Assembly (NCBI GenBank): GCA_016927935.1
Contig: JAFGLS010000195.1
Coordinates: forward strand, 31,387-95,386
Direction: 5' to 3'
Origin: Syntrophaceae bacterium
GTDB lineage: Bacteria; Desulfobacterota; Syntrophia; Syntrophales; Smithellaceae
DNA: 64,000 nt
The position numbers were made by a program, and so were the translations under genes. The notes under the pieces were generated by a model. That model saw only the letters and a program-made list of their open reading frames with translations, made no database searches and was not told the DNA's origin. This document shows positions 35,883 through 43,937 of the stretch, piece by piece (the stretch's first letter is position 1; each line of letters opens with the position of its first letter).

Positions 35883-37859
35883 ATGAGGAGTACCGTGCAA
35901 AATACATCTCCCTCATACAAAAAAGGCTTAAGTATTATTCGTTTTTTAAGCAAAATTAGCAGTTCGTGGCCTCTTGATCCGGAGGAGAACCGCAGAGCAA
36001 TGTTAGCGGTATTTTTTCTGCTAACAATGATGATTTTCACGCTTGCTTTTTCCGTCTACCATTTTTACAACCGGCACTACATCATTGTTGTTTGGGACTT
36101 TCTGGGATTTTTTCTTTCTCTGCTCATCCTGCTCTATCTATACAAAAAGGGCAAAACGGACATTGTTGACTGGATGGTAGGTAGCGGTCTTATCCTTTTC
36201 GGTAGTGTCACGACCATCATCGGGAGAGCGGAAATTTCCATATTTTTTTGGGCGTTTGTGCTACCGATAGCATTTTTTGCCGTTGTTGGAAAGAAAAAAG
36301 GATTGGTGCTTTCTTTGCTCTATTTATGCATAAATATCTTTCTGATGATAGCTCCTGAGCAAATGATGCATTCCCAGCCATACTTCCCTTCGTTTATTAT
36401 TCGCTTCAGCGTTATCTATATTATAATTACCTTTGCTACATATTCTTACGAATTTTCACAAAAGACGCTGGTTACCGATATTCAGCAGAGTGAGGAAAAA
36501 TATCGAAGAAGCGAGGAAAGATACCGCACCATTCTGGAAAAAATAGAAGATGGTTATTTTGAGGTTAATCTTGTCGGCAAACTTACTTTTTTCAATAATG
36601 CGACTTGCGTATTGTTCGGGTATTCCCCGAATGAATTGATGGGCATGCATTACAAGCGTTACACCGATAAGGAAAACGCCAGAAAGCTTTTCCAGACATT
36701 TAATGAGGTTTATAGAACGGGAATAGGCAGCCGTATACTTGAATATGAGGCGATAAGAAAAGACGGGACCAAAAGACAGGTCGAGATATTTGCTTCATTG
36801 ATGAAAAATTCAGAGGGTAACGTAACAGGATTTAGAGGAATTATCCGAGACATTACCGAACGCAGAAAAGCGGAGGAATTTCTTCGTCAGAGCGAGGAAA
36901 AATACCGCACCATTCTGGAAAATATGGAGGAAGGTTATTACGAAGTTGATCTTTCCGGTAAATTTACTTTTTTCAATGATTCCATATGCCAAATCACGGG
37001 TTACTCCAGAGAAGAATTGATAGGCATGAGTTACCGACAGTATGCAGATGAAGAGAATTCAAAAAAGGTTTTTCAAAAGTTAAATAAACTTTACAAAACG
37101 AGGGGATCTACTGCGGGATTTGATTTGCAGATGATAAGGAAAGATGGTGCGAAAAGATATATTGAAGCATCTGCGTCACTAACAAAAGATTCATGGGGCA
37201 ACCCCATAGGATTCAGGGGAATTGTCCGTGACATAACCGAGCGCAAACAGGTGGAAAAAGGATTTCAGCGAACTATGGAAAGTCTCCAGAAAGCGATGGG
37301 CACGACTGTTAAGGTTCTGACTGCTTCGGAAACAAGGGATCCCTTTACGGCAGGTCACCAGTCACGTACCGCGCATTTGGCCTGTGCCATAGCCAGGGAG
37401 ATGGGATTGCCGCAGGATAAAATTGAAGGAATCCACCTGGCCGGTATTATCCATGACATCGGAAAATTATCCATACCAGCGGATATATTGACAAAACCCG
37501 CCAAACTGACTGAACTGGAATTTTCCCTTGTTAAAGGACACTCCCAAAGTGGATATGAAATGCTCAAGGATGTGGAATCTCCCTGGCCTTTGGCGGAAAT
37601 AGTTTATCAGCACCATGAACGGATGAATGGTTCCGGTTATCCCAGAAATCTGAGAGGAACTGAAATCCTTTTAGAAGCTCGTATTATGGCTGTGGCTGAT
37701 GTTGTGGAAGCCATGTCTTCCCCCCGTTCTTACCGTCCGGCATTAGGCATTGAAGCAGCCCTTGCCGAGATTAGGAAAAATAAGGGATTTCTTTATGACG
37801 ATGTTGTTGCCGATGCCTGTTGGAAACTATTTAAAGAGAAGGGCTATCAACTTGCCTAA
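35883..37859 (+). CDS. membrane PAS-PAS-HD-GYP cyclic-di-GMP phosphodiesterase
   Basis: 658 residues. About six membrane helices (40-190), two similar PAS/PAC domains (about 207-320 and 330-450; both begin S-E-E-K-Y-R-T-I-L-E), then an HD-GYP domain (about 480-640) with I-I-H-D-I-G-K, H-H-E-R and N-G-S-G-Y-P. Degrades c-di-GMP in response to a PAS-sensed or membrane signal. A GTG at 35895 with GAGGAG 4 bases upstream is an alternative start. Together with the PilZ-containing protein at 6501 it shows c-di-GMP signalling in the organism. Confidence 0.93.
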   Translation: MRSTVQNTSPSYKKGLSIIRFLSKISSSWPLDPEENRRAMLAVFFLLTMMIFTLAFSVYHFYNRHYIIVVWDFLGFFLSLLILLYLYKKGKTDIVDWMVGSGLILFGSVTTIIGRAEISIFFWAFVLPIAFFAVVGKKKGLVLSLLYLCINIFLMIAPEQMMHSQPYFPSFIIRFSVIYIIITFATYSYEFSQKTLVTDIQQSEEKYRRSEERYRTILEKIEDGYFEVNLVGKLTFFNNATCVLFGYSPNELMGMHYKRYTDKENARKLFQTFNEVYRTGIGSRILEYEAIRKDGTKRQVEIFASLMKNSEGNVTGFRGIIRDITERRKAEEFLRQSEEKYRTILENMEEGYYEVDLSGKFTFFNDSICQITGYSREELIGMSYRQYADEENSKKVFQKLNKLYKTRGSTAGFDLQMIRKDGAKRYIEASASLTKDSWGNPIGFRGIVRDITERKQVEKGFQRTMESLQKAMGTTVKVLTASETRDPFTAGHQSRTAHLACAIAREMGLPQDKIEGIHLAGIIHDIGKLSIPADILTKPAKLTELEFSLVKGHSQSGYEMLKDVESPWPLAEIVYQHHERMNGSGYPRNLRGTEILLEARIMAVADVVEAMSSPRSYRPALGIEAALAEIRKNKGFLYDDVVADACWKLFKEKGYQLA

Positions 37860-37963
37860 TAAAGGCGGCTATCCTTTTCAGTGCAGTGATGTTTTATCGC
37901 AAATTTGATACAGCCCCAGGAAGCAAGTTATAAAATAAATTTCTTTATCCGATTAAAATATTT

Positions 37964-38581
37964 ATGATTACTATCAACAGAGCAGATTTGATTGGGAAGG
38001 GAGCTCACAGGGAATGTTATAAACATCCTGAAAATAAGAGCCTCTGCATAAAGATAACATTTGACAGCAATAAATACTCCATAGAAATAAAAAACGAAAA
38101 AAAGTATTACAGCCATCTTGAGAAACGTGGAATTCCGTTGGATATGATTCCTAAATATTACGGCGATGTTGAAACAAATCTTGGCCTGGGCTCAGTATAT
38201 GATTTGATTCTGGACCAGGATGAAACAATATCAAAAAGCCTTGAATTTTACCTGTCCTCAAATGAAGAAACAGAAAAATATTATGACAGCCTGTACCATT
38301 CATTATGTTTATTGAAAGAATATCTATTAAAAAATAGAATCGTAACAATGGAAATAAAACCATATAATGTTCTTTGTCAAAAGACTGAAACGGGGCTCTC
38401 CAGATTATTCATTATCGATAATGTATACAACTCTGAGTTTATTCCCATCAGCACTTACTTCAGTTATTTTGCCAAACGCAAAATACTAAGAAAATGGCAA
38501 CGCTTTGAGAACAGAATTTTGGATACTCACAAAAATAACAAAGCTCTGTATCGTATGCTGACGAGTTCTTCGTTCCGATAA
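37964..38581 (+). CDS. YrbL-like protein-kinase-fold protein
   Basis: 205 residues of the YrbL family: I-G-K-G-A-H-R-E-C-Y-K-H-P near the start, a strand lysine in L-C-I-K-I, and I-K-P-Y-N-V-L with F-I-I-D-N in place of the kinase catalytic and metal loops. In enterics yrbL is PhoP-regulated; its activity is unknown. Monocistronic. Confidence 0.85.
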   Translation: MITINRADLIGKGAHRECYKHPENKSLCIKITFDSNKYSIEIKNEKKYYSHLEKRGIPLDMIPKYYGDVETNLGLGSVYDLILDQDETISKSLEFYLSSNEETEKYYDSLYHSLCLLKEYLLKNRIVTMEIKPYNVLCQKTETGLSRLFIIDNVYNSEFIPISTYFSYFAKRKILRKWQRFENRILDTHKNNKALYRMLTSSSFR

Positions 38582-38729
38582 AAAACAATCTTGATAATCT
38601 TCATGGACAAACAAAACTGCTTCATTGAAATTGAACAATCAAGTATGAATCTTAAAAATACTCACTTCTCTCAACATTTTTTACGGAAATAACTGTAGCA
38701 AAAAATAAATTAAAATTTAGGTAAAAAAT

Positions 38730-38861
38730 ATGCTAAAGAAAATTGTCATTGCCGTATTGCTTTCCATGATTATGTATTTATTTTTTGGGGGATGAGCGGG
38801 AGGGTCAAAAATAAATATTGATGTAAAAATGGAATTAAAAAGAAGGGGTATTAATCCGTAA
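38730..38861 (+). pseudogene. short lipoprotein-like frame with TGA at the lipobox cysteine position
   Basis: ATG at 38730 gives MLKKIVIAVLLSMIMYLFFG then G and a TGA at 38793-38795. Reading through, the same frame continues A-G-G-S-K-I-N-I-D-V-K and ends in TAA at 38859. The first part is a typical lipoprotein signal whose +1 cysteine (TGC/TGT) would fall exactly on the TGA. Most likely a nonsense change or base-call error in a ~43-residue lipoprotein, or a real 21-residue peptide. No convincing SECIS hairpin follows, so selenocysteine is unlikely. Confidence 0.4.
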
Positions 38862-38897
38862 AACAGAAAGGATACAAAGACGGAAAAAGGAGGAGCT

Positions 38898-40139
38898 ATG
38901 AATAAAGCCCTGGATGAATTTTTTGTTTACCCGAAAGAGTTAGTGGATGAAGAATCAAAACGCGTAATTCAACTGGTCAGGCAGTGGGCGGATAGGGAAA
39001 TTATTTCCAAACGCCAGGAATACCGGGAAAATTACGAAAAGCTCTTTATCGAAAAGAGGAAATCTCTCAATCTCACCATTGGTTTGCAGAGGCTCACCTT
39101 ACCGGTAGAACACGGAGGTTTCGGCTGGAACAATCTGGCCAACGCCCCGGGTATAGTTTCTACTTTTACTGAAATCGGTCGCGCGGATGCCGCTATCGGA
39201 GTTGTTTCCGCCGTCACACATACCATCTTTGCCGCAATCTGCATGTTGCCTCATCCGGATAAAACTTTGTGTGACACGTTGGCATCTCGCTATTGCGCTG
39301 AAGAACTGAAAACTCCCTCCATTATCCTTCCCGGCACAGGTCAAGTCGGACAGGAAACTCCTCTGTTTCTGGGCAGGTCAATTCTGGCTAAAGTTGAATC
39401 CAATGGCGAAGATTACGTTGTCAATGGAAAAAATCTCAGACCGATAAATAGCGGCGCAGTGGCCGATCTCTTCTGCGTTGTCTGCGCCGATAAATCCGGC
39501 AAACCCTGCATAGCCCTAGTTCCCGGCGATGACAAAAATATCGTGCGCGGCAAAACTCTTTTGGAAACAGGCTTGAATGCCAACGCTAACGCCGACGTAA
39601 GTTTCAACAGTGTCAAAATTCCCCAGTCATACCTCATCACCCGTGAAGGCGTCGTTGAGGAAATCTATACATGGCTGAATCTCTTGCTTAGCGGTGTCAG
39701 CGTGGGCGCGGGAATGAACTTCTTCGAAATGGTCGGTGATTGGGCTGAAACCAGAACAATCAAAGGTGGAACCATGATGAAGGAAAATCCCCTCTGCGCT
39801 TCTGTTTTGGCTGATGTAGCCGATGAAATTTTCACCGCGAGACTTCTTCTTTATAACCTTGCCCATATAATTTCCAAACCGGATGACTGGGGAAACAGCG
39901 GCTCTCAAAGGGTTTACACGTTTTCTCAGGTAATCGGTTCACAGGTTCAGCAGAAAGTCATGCGGGCAATCAACAGGGGATTGGAGTTGATGGGTTCCGC
40001 CGGCTATTCCAAGGAATGGCATGTGGAAAAACACTGGCGCGATGTCAAGACCATCCAGTCGTACCTTTGCGGAGTCGGTGCCGAGGCACCGGTAAAAATG
40101 GATACAGCGCGGTTTTTCTTTGACTGCAAAGAAATATAA
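38898..40139 (+). CDS. acyl-CoA dehydrogenase-like subunit with altered FAD motif
   Basis: 413 residues with the three-part acyl-CoA dehydrogenase layout and an end (H-V-E-K-H-W-R-D-V-K) like its neighbour's. Where the family has T-E-P-x-x-G-S/A-D for FAD contact, this protein reads P-G-T-G-Q-V-G-Q-E-T-P, so FAD binding in this subunit may be altered or lost. It is followed after 13 bases by a canonical homologue; the pair probably forms a heteromer. AAAGGAGGAG precedes the ATG. First gene of the large catabolic cluster; substrate is a CoA thioester of unknown acid. Confidence 0.85.
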   Translation: MNKALDEFFVYPKELVDEESKRVIQLVRQWADREIISKRQEYRENYEKLFIEKRKSLNLTIGLQRLTLPVEHGGFGWNNLANAPGIVSTFTEIGRADAAIGVVSAVTHTIFAAICMLPHPDKTLCDTLASRYCAEELKTPSIILPGTGQVGQETPLFLGRSILAKVESNGEDYVVNGKNLRPINSGAVADLFCVVCADKSGKPCIALVPGDDKNIVRGKTLLETGLNANANADVSFNSVKIPQSYLITREGVVEEIYTWLNLLLSGVSVGAGMNFFEMVGDWAETRTIKGGTMMKENPLCASVLADVADEIFTARLLLYNLAHIISKPDDWGNSGSQRVYTFSQVIGSQVQQKVMRAINRGLELMGSAGYSKEWHVEKHWRDVKTIQSYLCGVGAEAPVKMDTARFFFDCKEI

Positions 40140-40152
40140 GGAGGCCAATAAT

Positions 40153-41433
40153 ATGAAAAACTTCGATGAATTCTCCAAACCGGAAGAATATATATCACCA
40201 ATGGATAAACCCTTCCGCGGTGCTCTTAGAGAATGGGCAGCCAAAGAAGTAATGCCCCATAGGCGTAAATACGATGAGGACTGGAAAAACCATCATATTA
40301 TCGAGCTGGCTTTCGACAAGCTGATGGGGAATAAAGGCCTCGGAATTCAAAAAGCGTTATTCCCACAGGAACTGGGGGGGTGGGGATTTGGAAGCTCCGA
40401 TTACGCTTTTACCATATGCTGTGCGATGGCAGAAGAAATTGGCCGTGCCGACACAGCCATGGCGGTTGCTTTTATGGTAACCTACTGGCCTCTCACGACC
40501 ATTCTTGTTGCACCTCACGTTAATTGGCGTCTGGCTAAAGAATTTGCTCCAATGTTCTGTGAAGCGGATAAGGCAGTCTTTGCGGCCAATACCATGACAG
40601 AACCCCAGGGTGGAGCAGACATTGAAAACATGGAACTCATTGGTGGGAAAACCATTCGCACCACTGCCCGTCTCGACGGTGACGAATGGGTTATCAATGG
40701 CCACAAACTCTGGCCGACCAATACCGGTGGCGTGGCCAAACTCTTCATTGTTCCTTGCACAACAAAACTAGGCTCCAATGATCCCAACGATTTTGCCATG
40801 ATTTTTGTTCCCGCCGATGCCAAAGGTGTAACCCAGGGAGGTCCTTACGAAAAGGCCGGCATGGCCGCCGACAAAAACAGTGACATCTGGTTTGAAGACG
40901 TAAGGGTGCCCAGTTGGTACCGCGCCCACGGACCGGGCATGGATGCGCAAGTCTTCCGCGAAATTATTCCGTGGGGACTGGTGGGCAGCATGGGCTTCCT
41001 GTGCGGCGCCATGCTCAATCTTTACGAAATACTCTGTGAATTTGTTTCAACAAAAACATACAAAAACAGGCCTCTGAAAGAGGATGACTGCGTCGCTGGT
41101 ATTATTGGCCGAATAGTCGGAGATATCGACATTTGCAGGATACTGACCTACGAAGCCGCCAGAATGGGCGACCGTCGCAACAAACCTTACGGATATCCGA
41201 TTTATTCCGATGAGGTGGTCTGCAAGATGCGCAATCTCAAGGATTTTGTTTCCGACAGGGCTGTGGATATTTTCGGCAAGGCCATGGATGTTCTGGGCAC
41301 ATACGGCGCCGACCGAGAATACGATATTGAAAAACATTGGCGCGACATCAAGATCATACAGCTATGGATGGGCGGCAAGCAGCTTTGTCAGATGGAAGCG
41401 GCCCGATATTTCTTCAACTGCAAGACATTATAG
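40153..41433 (+). CDS. acyl-CoA dehydrogenase
   Basis: 426 residues from the ATG at 40153, with AAGGAGG overlapping the previous stop. Flavin motif M-T-E-P-Q-G-G-A-D is present, as is the substrate-lid sequence W-V-I-N-G-H-K-L-W-P-T-N. C-terminal I-E-K-H-W-R-D-I-K-I-I-Q-L-W-M-G-G. Oxidises an acyl-CoA to the enoyl-CoA, passing electrons to ETF (no etf genes here). Paired with the divergent subunit upstream; cyclic or branched acyl-CoA is plausible given the BCR/HAD genes downstream, but not shown. Confidence 0.93.
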   Translation: MKNFDEFSKPEEYISPMDKPFRGALREWAAKEVMPHRRKYDEDWKNHHIIELAFDKLMGNKGLGIQKALFPQELGGWGFGSSDYAFTICCAMAEEIGRADTAMAVAFMVTYWPLTTILVAPHVNWRLAKEFAPMFCEADKAVFAANTMTEPQGGADIENMELIGGKTIRTTARLDGDEWVINGHKLWPTNTGGVAKLFIVPCTTKLGSNDPNDFAMIFVPADAKGVTQGGPYEKAGMAADKNSDIWFEDVRVPSWYRAHGPGMDAQVFREIIPWGLVGSMGFLCGAMLNLYEILCEFVSTKTYKNRPLKEDDCVAGIIGRIVGDIDICRILTYEAARMGDRRNKPYGYPIYSDEVVCKMRNLKDFVSDRAVDIFGKAMDVLGTYGADREYDIEKHWRDIKIIQLWMGGKQLCQMEAARYFFNCKTL

Positions 41434-41444
41434 GAGAACAAATC

Positions 41445-41882
41445 ATGGAAGAAGCCAATAAAGGAGTCATTGACTTAGCCGACCGTGTGCTCAGGGAACT
41501 GCTCAAAAAGCCGGGCTTCAAAGAAACAATCCGAACGGTTCTGCAGAATATCGATCCAGACTCCAGCCGGAGGTTTGTGCAGACCTTGATGTGGCAGGAT
41601 CCCGAGTTTTTTATGGCCCTGTTGGGCGCAGTTCCTTCCATTGTCAATTCCTTAATTCAAGGCGTGGATGAAGCGCTCATTCAGATCAACGAAAAGTTCC
41701 CGTCACAACTGCTTCACGATTTTATGAAGCCCCTGGTTTTATCAATTGATAAAAAAGCCATGGAGAATATTATCCATAACGGAAAATCTCTGACCACCAA
41801 GTTGTGGGTCATAGCGGAAGAAACGTACAATGAACAAAACGCTGCCAATAATAATACGGAGGGAAAAGAACATGGAAAATAA
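41445..41882 (+). CDS. helical protein of unrecognised family, member 1
   Basis: 145 residues, wholly helical, soluble. Shares with the next two genes a core: A-L-L-G-A-V-P-S-I-V-N-S, then Q-I-N-E-K-F-P-S-Q-L-L-H-D-F and S-I-D-K-K. No cysteines or catalytic motif. AGGAGA precedes the ATG at 41445. Starts 11 bases after the acyl-CoA dehydrogenase and overlaps the next gene by 11 bases, so it is clearly in the operon. Possibly a structural or adaptor protein for the enzymes here (inference). Confidence 0.8.
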   Translation: MEEANKGVIDLADRVLRELLKKPGFKETIRTVLQNIDPDSSRRFVQTLMWQDPEFFMALLGAVPSIVNSLIQGVDEALIQINEKFPSQLLHDFMKPLVLSIDKKAMENIIHNGKSLTTKLWVIAEETYNEQNAANNNTEGKEHGK

Positions 41883-42513
41883 TACCGTGATGCCAGCCGA
41901 AGGTGGAGTAATGAAGGAGGTTCTCAGCACGCCCTTTGTCAAAGACATCATCAGAAGCAATTTGCAGGACATCAAACCGGACAAAACGCATCCGATGGTT
42001 AACGCTTTTATCTGGCAGGATCCGGAAGTCAACCTGGCCCTGCTTGCTTCAATTCCCCGTGTCGTCAATTCCTGTACTGGAGCCCTGGCGGAAGTGGCTA
42101 AACAGATCAACGAGAAATTTTCGCCGGACATGCTCAGGGATTATATCGGCAGCATTTTGAAAGACATTGACACGGATGAAATGAAAGCGCTGGTTGACGC
42201 CTACATTGCCCTGGGGAAAAATCTCTGGGAGTCATCCCCTGAATTCAGGGAAATGGTCGGGAAAGTTTTAACCCAGGATGCGCCGCCGCTGATCGGCAGC
42301 GGAATCAGTACGGCTTGCCGTCTCGTCAATAACGTCAGCAAGGATGATCCGCAGGTGGCAAGCAGGTTTTTTTCTGATGTCGTGAAAAATATCGATGGCG
42401 ATGAGTTTAAGGGTGCAACCCATACGATTGTCAACGCGTTTCTGGATCAGAAGTTGCATTTGATTTCCTGGACATGGCAGTTGCTGTGCAAAAGAATGAA
42501 AAGAAAAAAATAG
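41872..42513 (+). CDS. helical protein of unrecognised family, member 2
   Basis: 213 residues. Core A-L-L-A-S-I-P-R-V-V-N-S...Q-I-N-E-K-F-S-P-D-M-L-R-D-Y-I...D-I-D-T-D-E-M aligns with member 1. The second half (D-D-P-Q-V-A-S-R-F-F-S-D-V-V-K-N-I-D-G-D) looks like a further copy of the helical unit. CGGAGGG precedes the ATG at 41872. The basic C-terminus (CKRMKRKK) could contact membrane lipid or nucleic acid. A mosaic repeat separates it from member 3. Confidence 0.8.
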   Translation: MENNTVMPAEGGVMKEVLSTPFVKDIIRSNLQDIKPDKTHPMVNAFIWQDPEVNLALLASIPRVVNSCTGALAEVAKQINEKFSPDMLRDYIGSILKDIDTDEMKALVDAYIALGKNLWESSPEFREMVGKVLTQDAPPLIGSGISTACRLVNNVSKDDPQVASRFFSDVVKNIDGDEFKGATHTIVNAFLDQKLHLISWTWQLLCKRMKRKK

Positions 42514-42515
42514 TG

Positions 42516-42692
42516 ATTGTGAGACTCAAATTTAATGAGGCTCCAATATGACAAGTATAGCGCAGTCATATTGGCAAGCCGAATTATCCCGCAGAGCGGA
42601 AGGTATAATACTATTCAGCTTGCTGCGAAACTATGGTCCTGTTCCGATAGCTATCGAAATTACCCTGAGGTTCATACCCGTGATTAAAACGA
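42516..42692. repeat. mosaic palindromic repeat inside the operon (copy B)
   Basis: GAGACTCAAATTTAATGAGG at the left and ATACCCGTGATTAAAA at the right match copy A (25193-25413) in opposite orientation. Hairpin CCAATATGAC (42543-42552) / GTCATATTGG (42565-42574) replaces a different stem at the same place in copy A. A second palindrome (TTCCGATAGCTATCG) lies near 42632-42648. Confidence 0.75.
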
Positions 42693-42707
42693 ATGGAGGC
42701 ATGTTCC

Positions 42708-43937
42708 ATGAGTGATATTGAAAAACAGGTTCAGACCGATCCCACCGCCAAGGTCATGGGCGAAATCATCTGGAGGGTCATCAAAATACCTCCGGCAAAA
42801 AACCTGGTCATGTCCGTGGTCCAAGCGGCACTGAAAGACTGGTCCGGTGACAGCAAGTTCCGAGAGCACTTATCCGCCGATTTGGAAAAGACCTTTGATA
42901 AAGTTTTTTCCATGGGAAGGGATGAAAGCACGATTGCCGAAAATGTAAGCTACGCGGAAAGTCTTCGTCCCATCGTCCGAGATCTAATCGAAAATATCGA
43001 TTTCGGCGATATAAAGGATGCCGCAAGCTTTCACAAAGAAAATATTGGCGCCGCCGTTATGATGATCAATGAGGAACTTTGGCGGTATCCGGCCAAGGTC
43101 ATTTGTCTTTTATCACTGTTTCCCGACATCATTAATATGATCGTCTCGGCAACAAAGGAAAGCCTGGTGTCGACCAACAAACTGGCGCCGGATCTGCTGG
43201 CCGATGTCATTTTCTCTCTGGTTGACGACATTGAAGGCAAAAATATCGGATTGCTGATTAATGAATTAAATGAAATCGTCCGCAAGCTTCATACCGGCAG
43301 CACGCTTCTGGGTGAACCGAGCAAACCTCAGCTGCCTAATGTGTTAAATCGTCTGACCAGCGAAGTCATGAGCACGGTGGATATCAATCTTCTTCTCAAA
43401 TCCAAAAAGCTTTTGGCGGAAATCAGAGAAGTATCGCTCAAAGCATTCATCAAACAGCTGGAACAAAGCCCTGAGCTCTCCCGTGAAATTTTCCAGGATC
43501 AATTTGTGACGATAGTCGCTTTTATCAGAAACTGGAGTCGTAAAGCCGACGCCTTTGAACGCCTGTTTACCGAGGAAGAAATAGCGCGTGAATTTGCCAT
43601 CGGCATGGGAGAAATTGATGCCCAGGAGGTTGCTTCCACGATCAGCATGCTGTGCGGCATCGTGAATCGTGTGCGATCCATCACACCGGGTATCATACGC
43701 AATACGCTGTCACAGACCATCAACGCCATTGACGCGGAAGAAGCCGGAGAAACCGTGCGATGGTTTACGGAGGATGTCGTGGCGTCCCTCAAACCGGTGG
43801 CTTCGGAGGTTCTACCGCCCATTATTAGAGGCATCGCGGATCTTTTGCGCCCCGATCCGAACAACGGCTCCGAGGAAATGCGGGAGGCGCTGAACTATTT
43901 GAAAAGTGCAATCAACGGAAAGGAGGCGGTCGTATGA
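42708..43937 (+). CDS. helical protein of unrecognised family, member 3 (long form)
   Basis: 409 residues from the ATG at 42708 (GGAGG 8 bases upstream). Shares the core C-L-L-S-L-F-P-D-I-I-N-M...L-A-P-D-L-L-A-D-V-I-F-S-L-V-D-D-I-E with members 1 and 2. Several ~75-residue helical units with repeating D-I/I-D turns (E-N-I-D-F-G-D-I; N-A-I-D-A-E-E-A) suggest a superhelical scaffold. Overlaps the first BCR/HAD subunit gene by 4 bases, hence translationally coupled to it. Function unknown. Confidence 0.8.
   Translation: MSDIEKQVQTDPTAKVMGEIIWRVIKIPPAKNLVMSVVQAALKDWSGDSKFREHLSADLEKTFDKVFSMGRDESTIAENVSYAESLRPIVRDLIENIDFGDIKDAASFHKENIGAAVMMINEELWRYPAKVICLLSLFPDIINMIVSATKESLVSTNKLAPDLLADVIFSLVDDIEGKNIGLLINELNEIVRKLHTGSTLLGEPSKPQLPNVLNRLTSEVMSTVDINLLLKSKKLLAEIREVSLKAFIKQLEQSPELSREIFQDQFVTIVAFIRNWSRKADAFERLFTEEEIAREFAIGMGEIDAQEVASTISMLCGIVNRVRSITPGIIRNTLSQTINAIDAEEAGETVRWFTEDVVASLKPVASEVLPPIIRGIADLLRPDPNNGSEEMREALNYLKSAINGKEAVV

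Noticed and set aside
38793..38850. Selenocysteine recoding at TGA 38793-38795
   Set aside because: The only stem after the TGA (GGTCAA/TTGATG) is short and its loop lacks the GU expected in bacterial SECIS elements; mutation or error is simpler.
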